Assembly (NCBI RefSeq): GCF_021155765.1
Contig: NC_060107.1
Coordinates: 15,548,501 to 15,612,500, forward strand
Length of the DNA: 64,000 nucleotides
Reading direction: 5' to 3'
Source: Diprion similis
Taxonomy: Eukaryota; Arthropoda; Insecta; Hymenoptera; Diprionidae
The notes beneath the pieces are model-generated. The model was not told where the DNA came from. It did not search any database and was given only the letters and a program-made list of their open reading frames with translations. Shown here piece by piece: positions 1-12,914 of this stretch; position 1 is the first letter of the stretch; each line of letters opens with the position of its first letter. Both the position numbers and the translations under genes were made by a program.

Positions 1-3000
1 TTGGAAGTTTGACCTTTCACGATACTACGTAGCTGGCCAACGGCATTCGATGGCAACCCCAAGTCCCTTAACTCGTCATCCCCCATTCTTCTTATCTAGG
101 GTCACCAAAACAAGTTGAAGGATAATAGAAAAGTTTAAGTTTGCAAATGCAGTCTAATTAACAATCGACTGATTTAGCCAGAATTCAAAGCTGTAATTTT
201 CGTAATTTTCGGTGGCATCTGCGCAAACTATGTAGTATTTAATTATTCAACTGTTTTTTAATCGAGTATTTCAACGATACGAGAAACGTGAAACGAAAGT
301 TCCACATTTTACACAACGTTTTCCTTATCTTAGTATTTGTAGGCATGCATAACTAGAAAAACGATCAATTAATTACCCTATAACGATGCCCATATTAAAG
401 ATCCCAATATGTCTATGGCCACCAAATATAAGATAAGATTTATATGCTTATTTTTTTCCTTATACCGCAACAGAATACACATTCACATTTGCCTTGAAGA
501 ATAATTGGTCGAATTCCGTCTGAATAAAAATTTCAGCAAAAACACCGTTCAAAAAATCGTCAGCAGTCTTATGTGCACCAATAATGGTGAAGAATGAAAT
601 AGCATCCTTACTATGTATCGGAAATGAATCTGAGCGACTTTCAATAATACAAGCTGAGGTATTGAAACTTTAGGAAAGTTTTATGAACACTTATATTGGG
701 TTTTTAACCGAATTCTAACGTTGTTGGACTGCTTTTGCTTACTAACTAGATTTCCATAGATTGTCGTGAAAATGCATATCTAGAGCTTACATAAGGGCTG
801 GAAAATTTTTTATTGGATCGCCCTCTAAATCTGTTCCAAACCAGTGACAAAAATCTGTGTAAAATTTCAAGCCTCTACGTCAACTGGAATACGTACCCCT
901 AAACTTCGAAAGTTTTACGTATAAAATACCTGTAGTTTTTATATCCAGTTACTTTGTTTTGTATGACTTTGCAATAAATTAGACGACTAATTTGAGACTT
1001 GTCAGAGCTGTTGCTTATAATAATAAAAACAATCCCTGAAAATTTCGAAATTTTAGAATTATTGTTCCTTTATATATAAGCCTAATAAAAGTGATGCTAT
1101 TGAGCTTATATATAAAAAGCAATACATTATAAAGCTATGATTAAATTTTGAAATTTTCAGAGTTTGTTCCGATCGTTATAAGCAACAACTCTGCCGAGTT
1201 TTAAATCGGTCTGTTAATTTATATCAAAGTCATACAAAACAAAGTAACTAGATATAAAACCTACATGAATTTTACAAACTTTCGGAGCTTAGAGGCACAT
1301 GTTCCAATTGACATAGAGGCTTGAAACTTGACACAGATTTTTTTTTTAATCATTCGGAACAGATCTGGGGGTCCTATGTTTCTATGGGGATGTTTCGGGT
1401 AATTTTTACTGCACATATTGCTTCAAGAGTATTCGCTTAATTCGAAGTTGAAAAATTGGTTTTACTATTTTTCTATCTTTCTTTTAATGTAGTTTTGGAA
1501 ATTTCAAATTGTTTATTGAAGAAAAACAATTGGTTGTTTGAACAGTTTAAAAGACGTCACTGCCTTTCAAGTAAAACCTCCGTTAATTTATACCCCGAGG
1601 TATGCTTATGTAAGCTCTAGATATGCATTTTTGGTTAACAGCACTCTAATTTCCATTTCTCCATTGAAGAACTAATAACACCTATTTGCACCAGGACCCA
1701 CCAGGTAATGTCATCTACAGGGAAAGTCATTGAGGTTGAAGGAGGAGACGAGTCCATAGACTTGGAGTAGGGATGTCTGGTTACATGCCCAAGATTTGTT
1801 TGTTAGAAATAATAATTTTTTTTGTAATTTTTCTGGCCTAGTTTTTCATCGCAGAATACTGGGTATAAGATGAACATTGTTCTAGCGCCGAAACTATTCG
1901 TAGCAGAAGGTTGTGTCCATGAAAACTTTTGTTCAGAATGCCAAGATGTACGACATATAAGAAATCCAGATGATTTCAATGAAACCCAATTCCCATCAAA
2001 TTATTGCTGGGTTCTTCATTATTCTCCACTCTGGAGATATTTATTTGTAAAAAAAATATAAAAGGTCATTCCTGGAAATCGTTATGGTGAACAAAATGAG
2101 GCCGAAAACATTGGAATTGTATCAAAAGCACCAGGGTTTAATTATTTTGAACGATCTCACTATAAAACCTTCTTTCAAGTTATTGATACCTTTGCTTGTA
2201 ATTGCTCAGAATCATTTTTATTAGATAGTAAGGATATTGTTCCATTCGTTCTCACCATTCTTCTCACAAGTAAAACTGTCGAAGCAATTTCACATGACAT
2301 TGTCTGTTTTCTTAGCTTTTGATTCAGATAGTGCTGTTCATCCACCTTCGACTATTGCATGAATTTTTACACTTTAAAAAAATATGTATTGATTCATGAG
2401 CGCAATCTTAAGACATATACGAATGCAATGAACACATTTTTTACTTGCCTGCGAATCGAAGAAATGTTCTATACGTATAGAGTTTCATTGAAAATTAATG
2501 AATTACTAACCATTTCTCATGTAAGGACAATTTTGTGTAAGGTCGTGTGAATAATAGGTGAACGTTGAGCACTAACCTCGACAAAGGTTTAGCTCTTTAA
2601 CGTGAAACAAAATGGAAGTAAAACGGTACATGAAATTGTGACGAAAATTATGCTTTTATAGATCTCTTACCTCGTCAATAGAAAAATTCTGTAGACTATT
2701 CTTAAAACTGGGCATTTCCTTGCCGAGAGTTTCTCTCAATGAATCAGCAGCAGAAGCAGTTGACCTTATCCGAGAAGAGGACACAGCTGTCTGTTTAGGT
2801 GTTGTAACCGAGGTCTGAGCTGTCGACAATCCCTCGGTGTTACCATGCCTTGAAGTTCCGATAGAAGAAGCTACACTGACGGCTGTGGGGGGAGGAACGG
2901 ACCACTGAGGAAGCGGCAACGAGGACTGACTTTTGCCGCTGCTCACGGTTACGGTGCTGCTGAGAGGCTGCAGAGATGGCAGCGAACTTGACATGCTGGT

Positions 3001-6000
3001 TTGACTGCTGCTGGTGCTTGCGGATGTCGTTACGGCGCTAGAAGCGCATTGCATTATCTGGGCTGAGGAAGTACGAGGGGGAGGATTGCGACTGCGACTG
3101 TTCATCGGGGAGTTACTCCGACTAGGAGATCTTGACTGGGAAGGTGATGACTGGCGGCTGACTAAGGGGGAAGAAGGATAAGCTAGTGTGTCTCCGGTTT
3201 GATGGTACATCATTGGGTTGCTCAGCATGACCTGACCTGCCCATGGCGGCATGTGATTCATCGAGGGGAAACCAAGCTGCAAGTACTGTGCTGCCGCATT
3301 TGAACCTAACGACATCTGCTCCGGAGCTGGGAAACACGGACCGGGTGGTGGCATTGTTAGACCAGGAGGCAATCCAGTTAAGAATGTGTTGCTGCGTGCT
3401 GACATGTCACCTGAAATCCATTAGAGTTCATTAAGTCTGTTGGACTTGACAGTTTTCAAATATTATTGGAAAGATAGATTCCATGTTTTAAGATTTCTTT
3501 TAATAAAGCCTTAGACTTGAAAAGGAAAAACTGATTGATTGTACTTTTGACTTTGGAAAAGCGTACGGAGTACAATTTTTTATCAGAATTCATATTCAAG
3601 CATAAAGCTTGTCAGAAGTAGTCGGACAGATGAAAACTCGGAGATTTTCTAACTTTCAATAGAAAAAGAAGATCTAAAAGAATTTGTGCTTTTTCCAGAA
3701 ACTCTCTAGAATTTCTTGAATTTCCTCACATACTTTTAGAATAATTTAAATATTTCCATAAATAATAGATTTTCACAAGAGCATTTTACAATAGTATGTA
3801 CATTATGCAACAAAAGAATGAAGTCGAAGATTATTCCCTTGGACTGCTTTACTGCCCGAGCTAAGCTACTTTTCTCCCGCAGATAAAAGGAGTCGTGCGT
3901 TACTTTTCTCCGCTTGTCAGGTCAAAACAGTAAACATTATCATTGAATCGGGAATAAAAGAATTTGTCCTTGTGATGTACTTAGGAAATGAGGATTCCAG
4001 GCTGATATTTACCATGAAATGGCTGCATTGGTGGAGGAGGTACCAAGCAGTTTGTCTGAACTTCATTATCCACCACCCTGTCATTGGGAGTGACACACGG
4101 AGCAGATCCCTGTATAAAGTAAAAATATTTGTACAATTCATAAGAAATTCAATAAAAAATATACAATAATTCACATCATTATAGTTATTGTAATTCTGTG
4201 ATTTAAAATTTTTTTATAAGTTACACGATTGTCCTAGACCAATTATTCACTAACTTGCAATCGCAAGATGAGAATTTAGTATAGGATTCTATTACACGTT
4301 ACGGACAGTAAATGAATTTTGTACGAAATGTTGGTGAACTAATTTTACAAACAGAATGGTGCAAAGCCTCAATCAGGGTGACCACAAATTTTTTGGAAAG
4401 AAATTCCATGATATTTCCAGTTTTTCCGGCCATTTTCCAAGCTCTAATAAGTTACTAAAACTTAAATCATTCAGCTTACTAACTCTGTATTCCGTTAAAA
4501 TTCAATTCGAATTAATGAAAAATATAACGTACAAAAAAGTCGGTTTTAGCCAATTTTTTTTCTTCACGAAAACGAGTAAACTTATTACATCAAAAAATCA
4601 TTTTTAATTCCTATGATAGAAAAGTGACGTTATCAGTTTTTTCCATGACCAAATTAAAAATTTCCTGACATTTCCAGGTTTTCCAGATTTTCCAGGTATT
4701 TGGCCACCCTGCAGTCAATGCATTAAGATTCTCAGTATATGGGATTTTAGCGTGGCTAGAGCAATATAGCGACGTACTCAATGCTACATTAAGCTTATAC
4801 GAAGGGACAGATGACTCCGTACAATTCCCATCAATTAAATTCGGTTATCAAATAGCAAAGCATGCATTGAAAAATAACTTTTATATTTAAATACGAGTCG
4901 GTTAACACGTAGTACATTTTCTACTACCAGATAGCTTTTGCGGGTATTTTGGATCTCAGTACAGTCAGCAGCAATGTTTTTCAGTTGCAATGGAAGTCAT
5001 TTCCGTTTGGCGGGAAGAGCCAAATGTGAGATGAAAAAAAAAAAAATAGTATGACTGTGCACGATCAGTAACAGGACACTAAAGCGTAAGAACAAAGAGT
5101 CTGGAACTAGAAATTCAGGTTTATTCGAGACTCGCATGGTAAGTTCAGGCTATTCAATTATTTTATCGGGTGAAGCACTTGAGTTTCACTGCTAACGATT
5201 GTAACAGCCAGCTCTGTCTGTTTAAGAAACTATTGAAGACAAAAACTCATAAAACATTTTATAAAACTGTATTTATCATGACTAAAATCTAGTACTGAAA
5301 TCTAAAATTAAGTACTATTTTTACCTTTACGAAAATGACAAATTTATGAGAAGATTTCAAATTTTAGTTGTATTCAAGGAGTCTGCAGCGCTGAAAATCA
5401 ATCTTCTTGTTAATTTGATTACGGGATTTCAATCAAATTGAATGAATATAATCGTAAGCTACAACGACTTCCTTGTGAATGCAAGATAAAACAAACCGGA
5501 AAAACTGTTTTTATCGCGATACTTTTCATCGCCATGAAAAAGAAAGAGTCTGTCGGTCTGTCCGACCAACTTCCGCGATATTCTGGAAAACGGTCCAGTG
5601 AAAAATCTGAAACTAATAAGACTTAGCAGCCAGATGAAAAAGTTTTGACAAAAAAAAAAGGAAGAAGAAATTTTTTGGAAAAGAAAGAATTTATAAATTG
5701 TTTTAAAATTAATTATATAAACTGTCAAAAGCATAATCGTTTATTCAGAAAAAGTAATAAAGAGGGAAAAGTATATGTTTGTCGGTAAAACATTGAAAAT
5801 CGATTTATTTCCAGCAGAACCGGAAGTTCAAATTAAACCGGACATAGCAATTTTTCATGCCTGTCGTTTGATTGTAAAATCCCGTAAGTTTCAAATTTTA
5901 TCATCGAGCCATTTGCGAGATTATTGGGGGAGTTTGTCGGATAGACCGACATTTTTCTAAAAACCTGTTTTTCGTATTATAGAGATTTGAAAACGTAAAG

Positions 6001-8422
6001 ATTCGTTGGAATTAAAAAAATTGATTTTTGACCAGAACCAATACTTTTCTTATATCACCAAAGGTGATGACAATTAAAAAGTGAAAGTTATCAGATTCAG
6101 AATGAAAAATCCATGTCTAAATAACTCTTGTGCATAATTTCAAGATTTATATTTTTGCATTTGAATTTTAATATATCGTCATAGATTGCAAATATATTTA
6201 TTCGATAATTGTTGGTTGCGCGATCATCTTATAATAAAATTAATAAAGAAAGCTGTAGGGATGAATGCAATTTAATCAAGTCACCAGTGGTTATTCCCCT
6301 TTCTGGCTGTCACTCGAAACGGGAAATCACAAAGCCACACCCATCAACTTCTATTGCTCTTCGTCAAGTGATAAGCGTGCTTAAATAATCATTGCAAGTA
6401 TAAAGCGCAGAAAATTCGAGACGAGATACATACTAGAAAAAAAATCTCCATAAAACGTAATGTAGGATAATAGGATTATGAAGACACAAAACAAAAAGCA
6501 TTCTTTTGTGATAAAGCAAGCGCAATATGAAATAATTAGAGGACTATTGGTTTTTGCTGCGTTTGAAATATTAAGAAAAATATATTCATTGGTAGACTGA
6601 AGAATTAATGAAAGACAAGCTGGATATTGGACTTGGGAGTTGTAACGAGTATCCAAGTAAACTTTTTTCATCTCGCAAAAGCGGATTATACAATAAGGCC
6701 GTAAATATTACTTGTGCGGATCTGAAGGAAGGGTTTGCAGCTGCCTTTGGAGGATTGAGTCTGGCTTCTTCCTCCTGCAGTTTGGCATAAATATTGCCAA
6801 AAACGGATTTCTGCTCATACGTGAAGGCCGGATGATTCAGAGCCATCGTATAAAGTAGTAGAAGTTCGTCGAGGGTCTGATCATCCTGTACGAAAGTTGC
6901 CCCATTCAGGAGATTAACTATTTCTTGAAAATCTACGTTCGAGAGATTATTGTACAGAATAACAGCGCAGGCGTAATTGCATGAATGCAAAAGCGCCATA
7001 TACAACGAGAGTTTCCTGCGTGTTCTCTTGTCGGTAACACCGAGAGAAGTGAGTTCCGCTAGGTCCGACGCGTTGTTGGCTTTATGTTCCGTGTCACGGA
7101 GATCATTGTAGTCCCGTTTACCAAGATCCTCGACACACGTGCCAAGGTACCTCACTTCAAACGGTAGACACATATTCAGCAACGTGCACATCACATCGAT
7201 ACGTTTATAACTGTGGAGAAACAAATCAATGAAGAAACATATTAGGCATGAGTTTCATCTTATTATTATATGGGTAATGGAATATTGAAATACAAGTCAA
7301 GGTCTGGTAATTTTTAAATTACTTTCATGGAATTCATTTTTTAACACGTGAGTACATCTCGCTTTGTTACGTTTCGCTGAATATCAGAAAAACTTGAAGT
7401 TGAAAAGTAACGACTATCACGAAAAATGCATTGTTACAGTATTGTAATTTCCTCCATTACGTGGAAAACTTGGCTAAATATATAGAATAATGAAAATCAA
7501 TCAAAATTTGAAAGAAACGTGATTGTTCTGATGATGAAGCAGACATGAAAGCAACTTTTTACAGATTTTGATCATCATATGAAGCAATGCGCCATTCTAT
7601 AATATTTAAACTATTCTATGATGAAAGAAAATGTTTTATCGCTCTGTTCATAAGTAATCCTAAAACCTGTAATCATAATAATTTGCTGCAGCATAGCCTT
7701 GCTTTATAAGGATGCTATAATCAATTGTTAAGGGCCAAGTGAAATATTGCTTATTTGGACAATTATCAGATTCTACGCGTTACCGATGTGAAAATACTAC
7801 AGATTATACAATTCTAAATGGAATGTCGGACAAATACCTAAAAATTTTTTTCATGCGAGCATAATTCAAAAAAATGTATTCCTGCAAATAGTGATAATTC
7901 GTTAATGAGAATAAATTTTCTGCCATCAATCTTGCATGAAACAAAACTTTTTTGGGTCAATAATACATATGTTCTGATAATAGCCAAAATTCGTGACATT
8001 CAACGTAATCAGTAAAAACTGACCATAATATCCTCCTCATAACAGTTTCAGCTGGATTTGTGCTGAAGTTAGCCTTGAAAGTTTTTTTTATTCAAGTTGT
8101 TGTTTCAATGAATAATAAAAATAAAAAAAATAAAAGATACGAGTTTGAAAGGGAAGTTTTCTACATAGAAAAAACAGAACGGACCAGGTATAAAGTTGAT
8201 AGAAAAAAAAAAAACATACATAGCATTATAATGAAGAATATATGAGTGAAAAGGGAGATGGGGGAGGGAGGGAAAATTGGGGGTGGTAAATACGGTGGTA
8301 TTATTACCTGGACAGATTTCCAAACCATGATACCACGTTCTCTTTACACACCATTGCCAGACAACATTGATACCACTTGGGTTGAATAAAGACCGCCGCT
8401 GATTGCTTGAGCCGTCTTCAAA
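1..8422 (-). CDS. ZCCHC2/ZCCHC14-like protein, partial (five exons; 3' part beyond the left edge)
   Basis: Exons on the minus strand, each with AG/GT borders and matching phase: an exon ending at 8308 (5' border unclear, frame open back to 8422), 7210-6712, 4109-4013, 3410-2671 and 95-1 (continues off the window). The first two encode SWFGNLSSYKRIDVMCTLLN and a helical block with LGTCVEDLGKRDY, which I recognise as the conserved N-terminal region of vertebrate ZCCHC2/ZCCHC14. The large exon is a low-complexity Pro/Ser/Met-rich linker with SR-like repeats (SQSRSPSRSNSP). The last exon encodes ELRDLGLPSNAVGQLR, which resembles the end of a SAM-type helix bundle. The family is linked to RNA binding and post-transcriptional control; that role is inferred here. 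The CCHC knuckle itself is not in the window. No in-frame ATG lies between the stop at 8425-8423 and the first visible codons, so an upstream coding exon is expected. Family call is from memory of the conserved block. Confidence 0.8.
96..2670 (-). other. Intron of the ZCCHC-like gene
   Basis: The donor at 2670-2669 follows GACGAG and the acceptor AG is at 97-96; phase 0 on both sides. The intron holds a long palindromic element at 769-1631. The short open frames at 1870-2061 and 2359-2550 show no family likeness and no splice support, so I treat them as chance. Confidence 0.75.
769..1631. repeat. Long inverted-repeat (fold-back) element 1
   Basis: The outer arms are near-perfect: AAAATGCATATCTAGAGC at the left pairs with GCTCTAGATATGCATTTT at the right. 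Further inside, the arms stay recognisable (TTGTTTTGTATGACTTTG at about 954 against its complement CAAAGTCATACAAAACAA near 1224). The centre is about 1200. No coding capacity was seen. It resembles a non-autonomous, MITE or fold-back type element; the transposon class is unknown. Confidence 0.75.
4110..6711 (-). other. Intron of the ZCCHC-like gene
   Basis: The donor GT at 6711-6710 follows CACAA and the acceptor AG is at 4111-4110, phase 0. It contains one copy of a dispersed repeat (5503-6068). No exon-like sequence was recognised in the remainder. Confidence 0.7.
5503..6068 (+). repeat. Dispersed repeat family A, copy 1
   Basis: About 566 bp, strongly similar in the same orientation to 15211-15776. 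Shared blocks are TCGCGATACTTTTC, GTCTGTCCGAC, AAGTATATGTTTG, AAGTTCAAATTAAA, TTTTTCATGCC and, at the right end, ATCACCAAAGGTGAT, a small palindrome. No open frame is conserved between the two copies. Both copies lie in introns of different genes, which points to an interspersed element and not a gene duplication. Confidence 0.8.
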
Positions 8423-9853
8423 TTAACACAACAAGATGTTGGGTTATTATTTTGTGGTGTAATTACGCGCGGCGGTTGGCATAGAAGAACTTGTCCTAGG
8501 TGTACGGCCGTTTGGTCTTTGTCGTTTTGAATGCAGATGAATGGGAGAAACTAGAACGACCTTAGACGGCGACGACGACGGCGACGACAGGCAATCGGAA
8601 TCATGTAGATCACATAAAGCTGGCTCGCAGCATCCGACGACGTTTCAGAGATAAGTATATATCACCTTGTTACAATCGTTCGACCGTTGCTTGAATATAT
8701 TCAACTTGCGATTACTTTATCACTCGACGCACATTATTCACTTGGAACTATTCACACTTGGATTAGGTTTGGTAAAAATTATTTTTACAAACTTTCCAGC
8801 AAAAATCGGAGCCCCACAGGTTCTTCGAGGTCTGTTCTCTCACATGCTCCGGTTAAAAAAATCGTCAACTGTTTTCCCCACCCGAAACGGCTTTCACGGT
8901 GTTCCTCAATTTATACACTCTCACCAACCACGTCACTTCATATTTCCCTAGCTTTCGACTGATACCAACAGCGCTGAAAATTTATACAAGTGAGATAGTG
9001 ATTAATATGAGTTTAGCCAACGAACCATTAAACTAATCTAATTTAATTAATGGAATCATTTCCAGTTCGTCTGTAGATGATTTTAGTGCAGTTAGAATTG
9101 TTCGATAGTTAACTCCTTCTTCTGATTGATTAAAATTATATAATTGCAAAATTGGGGTTATGACGTCATCATTGGACAAAGATACTGTTCTAGAAAATGC
9201 CGAGGCTAGTCCACTGGCTACCGGCAGAATAATTTTCGTCTATTCGTCCAGCTAATTGGGGAAATTGGTGGAAATTTATTTATCCGGATAGCGAAATATG
9301 ATGATATCTTTATAATATGATGTGATACTTTGGGTCTGGTTATGCCCCTGTCATACATGGAAGTGACTAGACCTGTGTAGAAGACCCGCGCACATTCCAC
9401 AGAACACTGCTATCAGTGTTGCCAACGAATGTTTAGAACGCACCCTCCATAAGGGGGTGCGCTGGTCATAAGTTCAACGTTGATTGTGAAGTATACCTAT
9501 ATTTCTAAAGATCGAAGCCAAGCTTACGTCCGTGAAGCCACGTATCTCAAACGTGACAAAGGGTTTCCAGACCCATTGTATTACGCGTTTTGAGATTAAA
9601 AATCACTCGTAAAGGAGCGGTAAGTCCGTGGACATGATAGATAGTAGTTCCGCCGAGTCCTCTCTCTGTTGTACGCTCAAAAAAGTGGTGAGCAGCCACC
9701 AGGCCGGAAAAACGATAAGATAAGCGGTGAGGCATACCTATACTCCTTACACCATTACTTGAACCTATAAGTTATAATGTGTTTCCTCGCCAAATCACCA
9801 ATTAGTTTCAGAGGAAATGGCGGCAACTGCCTGCAGACCCTGCAGCTTAGAGC
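8423..9853. other. Upstream region of the ZCCHC-like gene; no gene recognised
   Basis: A GAC/CGT-rich patch at about 8566-8590 and several tiny upstream frames on the minus strand look like a 5' untranslated leader or promoter. At 9412-9425 there is TCAGTGTTGCCAAC, repeated exactly upstream of SMARCAL1. The rest shows weakly repetitive sequence with no supported gene. Confidence 0.4.
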
Positions 9854-10542
9854 ATATGAGGTATTCCATCCCAAGTGTGTAAACCCGTGACCCTCACCCT
9901 CTCTCTCTCTAAAAGACACCCTCATATTTTTTTTAAATTTTTTCAAACATCCCTTTTTCAAAAAAAATTTCAAAAAAAACGCCATTTTTTTTAAATCTGA
10001 AAAAATTCTGAAAAGACCGTGATAACATATAAAAATTTTCAAGCTATCACCCGTAGTGGGCTGATTTTTTTAAATGTGTTTTACGAGCTATTAACCTTCA
10101 CAAAGTTCCAAAAAAAATCTCAAATAGCTCACCTTGGGCAGATATTGAATTATTTCGTTACTCAAAATGAATATAAAATTCATAATTGATAATATAAAAT
10201 TCATTTTGAGTACCGAAATAATTCAATATCTGCTCAAGGTGAGCTATTCGAGAATTTTTTGGAAATTTGTGAACGTTAATAGCTTGTAAAACATATTAAA
10301 AAAAATTTGCCCACTACCGGTGATGGCGTGAAAATTTTTATATGTTATCACGGTTTTTTGAGAATTTTTTCAGATTTAAAAAAAATTGCGTTTTTTTTTT
10401 TTGAAATAAGGGATGTTTGAAAAAATCTAACAAAAATATGAGGGTGTCTTTTAGGCTCAATGTGATCGTATACAAAAAAATAAAAAAAATCTGAGAGGGT
10501 GAGGGTCACGGGTTTACACACTTGGGATGGAATACCTCATAT
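9854..10542. repeat. Long inverted-repeat (fold-back) element 2, TA-flanked
   Basis: Arms of about 320 bp (left to about 10172, right from about 10199) flank a 26-bp AT-rich spacer. The termini read TGAGGTATTCCATCCC and its complement, and both are bordered by TA. The arms include the shared tract GTGTGTAAACCCGTGACC and its complement. TA flanks suggest a Tc1/mariner-like or other TA-targeting non-autonomous element. No transposase frame is present. Confidence 0.85.
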
Positions 10543-10561
10543 ACACTTGTGTGCCAGGTCA

Positions 10562-10600
10562 CGGCTTCAGCTCGGTGCGCAGAGCGTGCAGTCTCTATAA
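10562..10600 (+). repeat. Partial copy of the GGCTTCAGCTCGGTGC repeat end
   Basis: GGCTTCAGCTCGGTGC followed by a GC-rich stretch and GCAGTCT matches one terminal arm of the inverted-repeat element at 26553-26784. Only one arm is seen here, so this is a fragment or solo end. Confidence 0.5.
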
Positions 10601-10975
10601 AACTATGTCCGTAGCACACCGTAGATCAAGTGAAGCCGGCGAATAAATTTTCGTGTCGGTTCACCCAAGGAGATCGTGACGAGTCACTACCATAGCACCG
10701 ACGAATCACGGCTATGTGTGAGCGATCATGGGGCCTGCAGGTGAGGCGGGGCCTTAGAGTATATACACTACTGAAGGGACCCTCGCATGTTCAGAAAGGT
10801 CAGAAAGTATAGCGGAGGAGTAAGAGAGAGATATATTGAGATAATAATGAGAGATATAACACTTAATTGGGCGATACGTTTCCTCTCAGCCAATCAAATG
10901 CGGAGAGAGAGAGCCGGAGTATCCCGTGATGCAGCGGAGTGAAACTGAATGCTTTAGTACAGAGGACTCTTAGGG

Positions 10976-11410
10976 CGCATTCCCAAATTAGCTAGCTCCC
11001 ATTAATCTTTTATATCTTTTGCGCTACCGAGTTCGTTGGTGCTCTGCCTCAAAGCTGCCTCTGTCCTAGGCACGGTCTTACATACAGGTCTGGACACTCG
11101 TCACAAAATCAAGTGGTGGGGGTGGACGCTTATGGAAGCACTAGAGTAGTTTGTAATCCCGTCACTACTCGTCTCTGCGATCTATCCGCCTACTCAAACC
11201 TAACCTCAAAATCCCCGTGTCGTACATTGTGCCCATATTGTGCCATTGTAATCGCGCCGGAGTTTAGATCGCAGCGATCACAGTGGGCAATACATGAACT
11301 ACACGTCTGGCATCAATAAGCGACCTACCCCCTCCAATGGAGTTTCCAGCCCTGTATGTAAGACCGTAGTCCTAGGCGTCCTAGGGAGTTTTTATCGCTC
11401 CAGCCTTGGA
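10976..11410 (+). repeat. Interrupted copy of the GGTGCGTTCC-type MITE
   Basis: The left part (GCGCATTCCCAAATTAGCT, then ATCTTTTATATCTTTT, CGCTACCGAGTT) and a right part near 11372-11400 (CCTAGGGAGTTTTTA, then CGCTCCAGC) match, in reverse orientation, the two halves of the compact element at 60717-60845. About 300 bp of unrelated sequence separates the halves, as if something inserted into the element. Confidence 0.5.
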
Positions 11411-11829
11411 GCATATAGTATGTACATACATGAAGGGAGCCAGCTTATCTATATAGGTATAAGCGGCGAGTGTAGAAAGGATAGATATCGTAGGATGAGT
11501 ACCTTTTTCTCTCTCACAAAATGTGATTGGTCGGTTCAAAATAGTCACGTGACTAGGCCAGAGATGCACCGAGCCATCGAGCGATGCGGTATAATTTATT
11601 TTAATCATTATTGAACTTCTCACTTATCAATTCGACCTTTATTAAGATTCTTACGTAGAGTACACACTATGTACCTCGCAATATTCGTCAATTCAGCAAC
11701 GCTTCCTACCGTGTTCGTCGCGAGAGGTGCTGCAAGTCTTATTGCAGAAGCCCAATATTTTACTTGGAAATCCTCCTGATACATTGCAAAGATTTTACCA
11801 TTAACAAATTTATATTTTTTAACAGATGA

Positions 11830-12440
11830 ACCCAAAGATCAAATCGTCCAAGAGGATAGACGAATGAAATTGGTAAGATGAAGGTTGAGAGAAAGAGACT
11901 TGCAAAAAAAAAAATTCAAATAGCAATGAAACCACCAGTATTTCGTGTTGGAATTTGTCATCATAAACTAAATTCTCCTATTTTTCTACATCAAATTCTG
12001 CCAACAATGAAACCGGTAAAATCATCGATAACATCTAGAATAACTAGGCACTGCCAAAAGGCTTGCATCGAAAGTTTGTATGAAAGCACATGCACCTGAG
12101 GCTGGTATTGTTTTAAGCAATAAAAAACAAATCACAAAAGTCTTCAGTCAAAAAAATGATCATAAAAGTGTGAAAAGTGTTGGAAAAACAGATATTCCAG
12201 ACAGTTCGTTTGCGCCAGATAATCATAAGTTTATATTGATGGTAATATCGTCAAAATTGAAAGGAATCAATTTTCAGATTCAGTTATAGTGAGTGAAAAT
12301 TCTGTAGGCTTAGCAAGAGTAACACAAATGACTCGTCAATCAGTATTGAAAAAACTTACCAAGGTGATGGAGCTAGATATTTCAAACATTCATCCGGACG
12401 TAGCAGAGACTCATTACGACAGAGTAAGTCCTATGGTAAT
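11830..12440 (+). pseudogene. Possible broken copy of a HURP/mars (DLGAP5)-like gene
   Basis: Three short frames overlap in order (11878-12099, 12080-12289, 12289-12546). Read together with frame changes, they give peptides such as KPPVFRVGICHHKL and SFAPDNHKF, which resemble the conserved parts of microtubule-associated HURP/mars proteins. No introns are seen between the pieces, and frame breaks are needed, so a decayed processed copy fits best. The assignment rests on short motifs recalled from the family and is weak. It could instead be chance or part of another protein. Confidence 0.3.
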
Positions 12441-12914
12441 AACAGATGTACTATCACTTCGATTGCTTTTTTGCTTGAAGCTTAAAAAAATATTTTTTAT
12501 GACCAAAACGAATTCTCCGCTGAATTCGTTAATTTTATTGCTTTAAATTTACGTTCAGGTCAAACATGTTGAAAAATTTGACAAAAATACGTTTGCACTG
12601 AATGTCTCATGAGATTATTAGAATGCATATTTTTATATTGCTCAGGAAACAAATAAAAGCACATTCAACGTAATTTATTTCATCAATGATATAATAGTAT
12701 TCAAAAGTTTAGTAATTTCAACGTATCTATCTTTTCTCTTCCATATCTAGCAAACAAGCAAGCTCCAAAAAGAGACCCACTCTAGTATCCTCTTAAGGGG
12801 GGGTAAGGGTTTACACTTTCGAAAAATCGAATTTTTTTTTTGTCTCATCTTATTGTTAAACATTTCAAGACTATATTCTCAAAATTTTAAGTCGATCTGA
12901 GAAAAACTCTTGAA

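Noticed and set aside
5503-6068. Family A repeat considered as a Helitron because of the terminal hairpin
   Set aside because: No CTRR end follows the ATCACC...GGTGAT hairpin at the expected distance, and similarity stops at the hairpin itself.
6586-7224. 212-codon continuous frame as a whole gene
   Set aside because: Only 6712-7210 is exon; the first residues come from the acceptor side and the last from beyond the donor.
9854-10542. Palindrome considered as a microRNA gene or CRISPR-like array
   Set aside because: The arms are far too long for a microRNA precursor, there are no regular repeats and spacers, and the DNA is eukaryotic.
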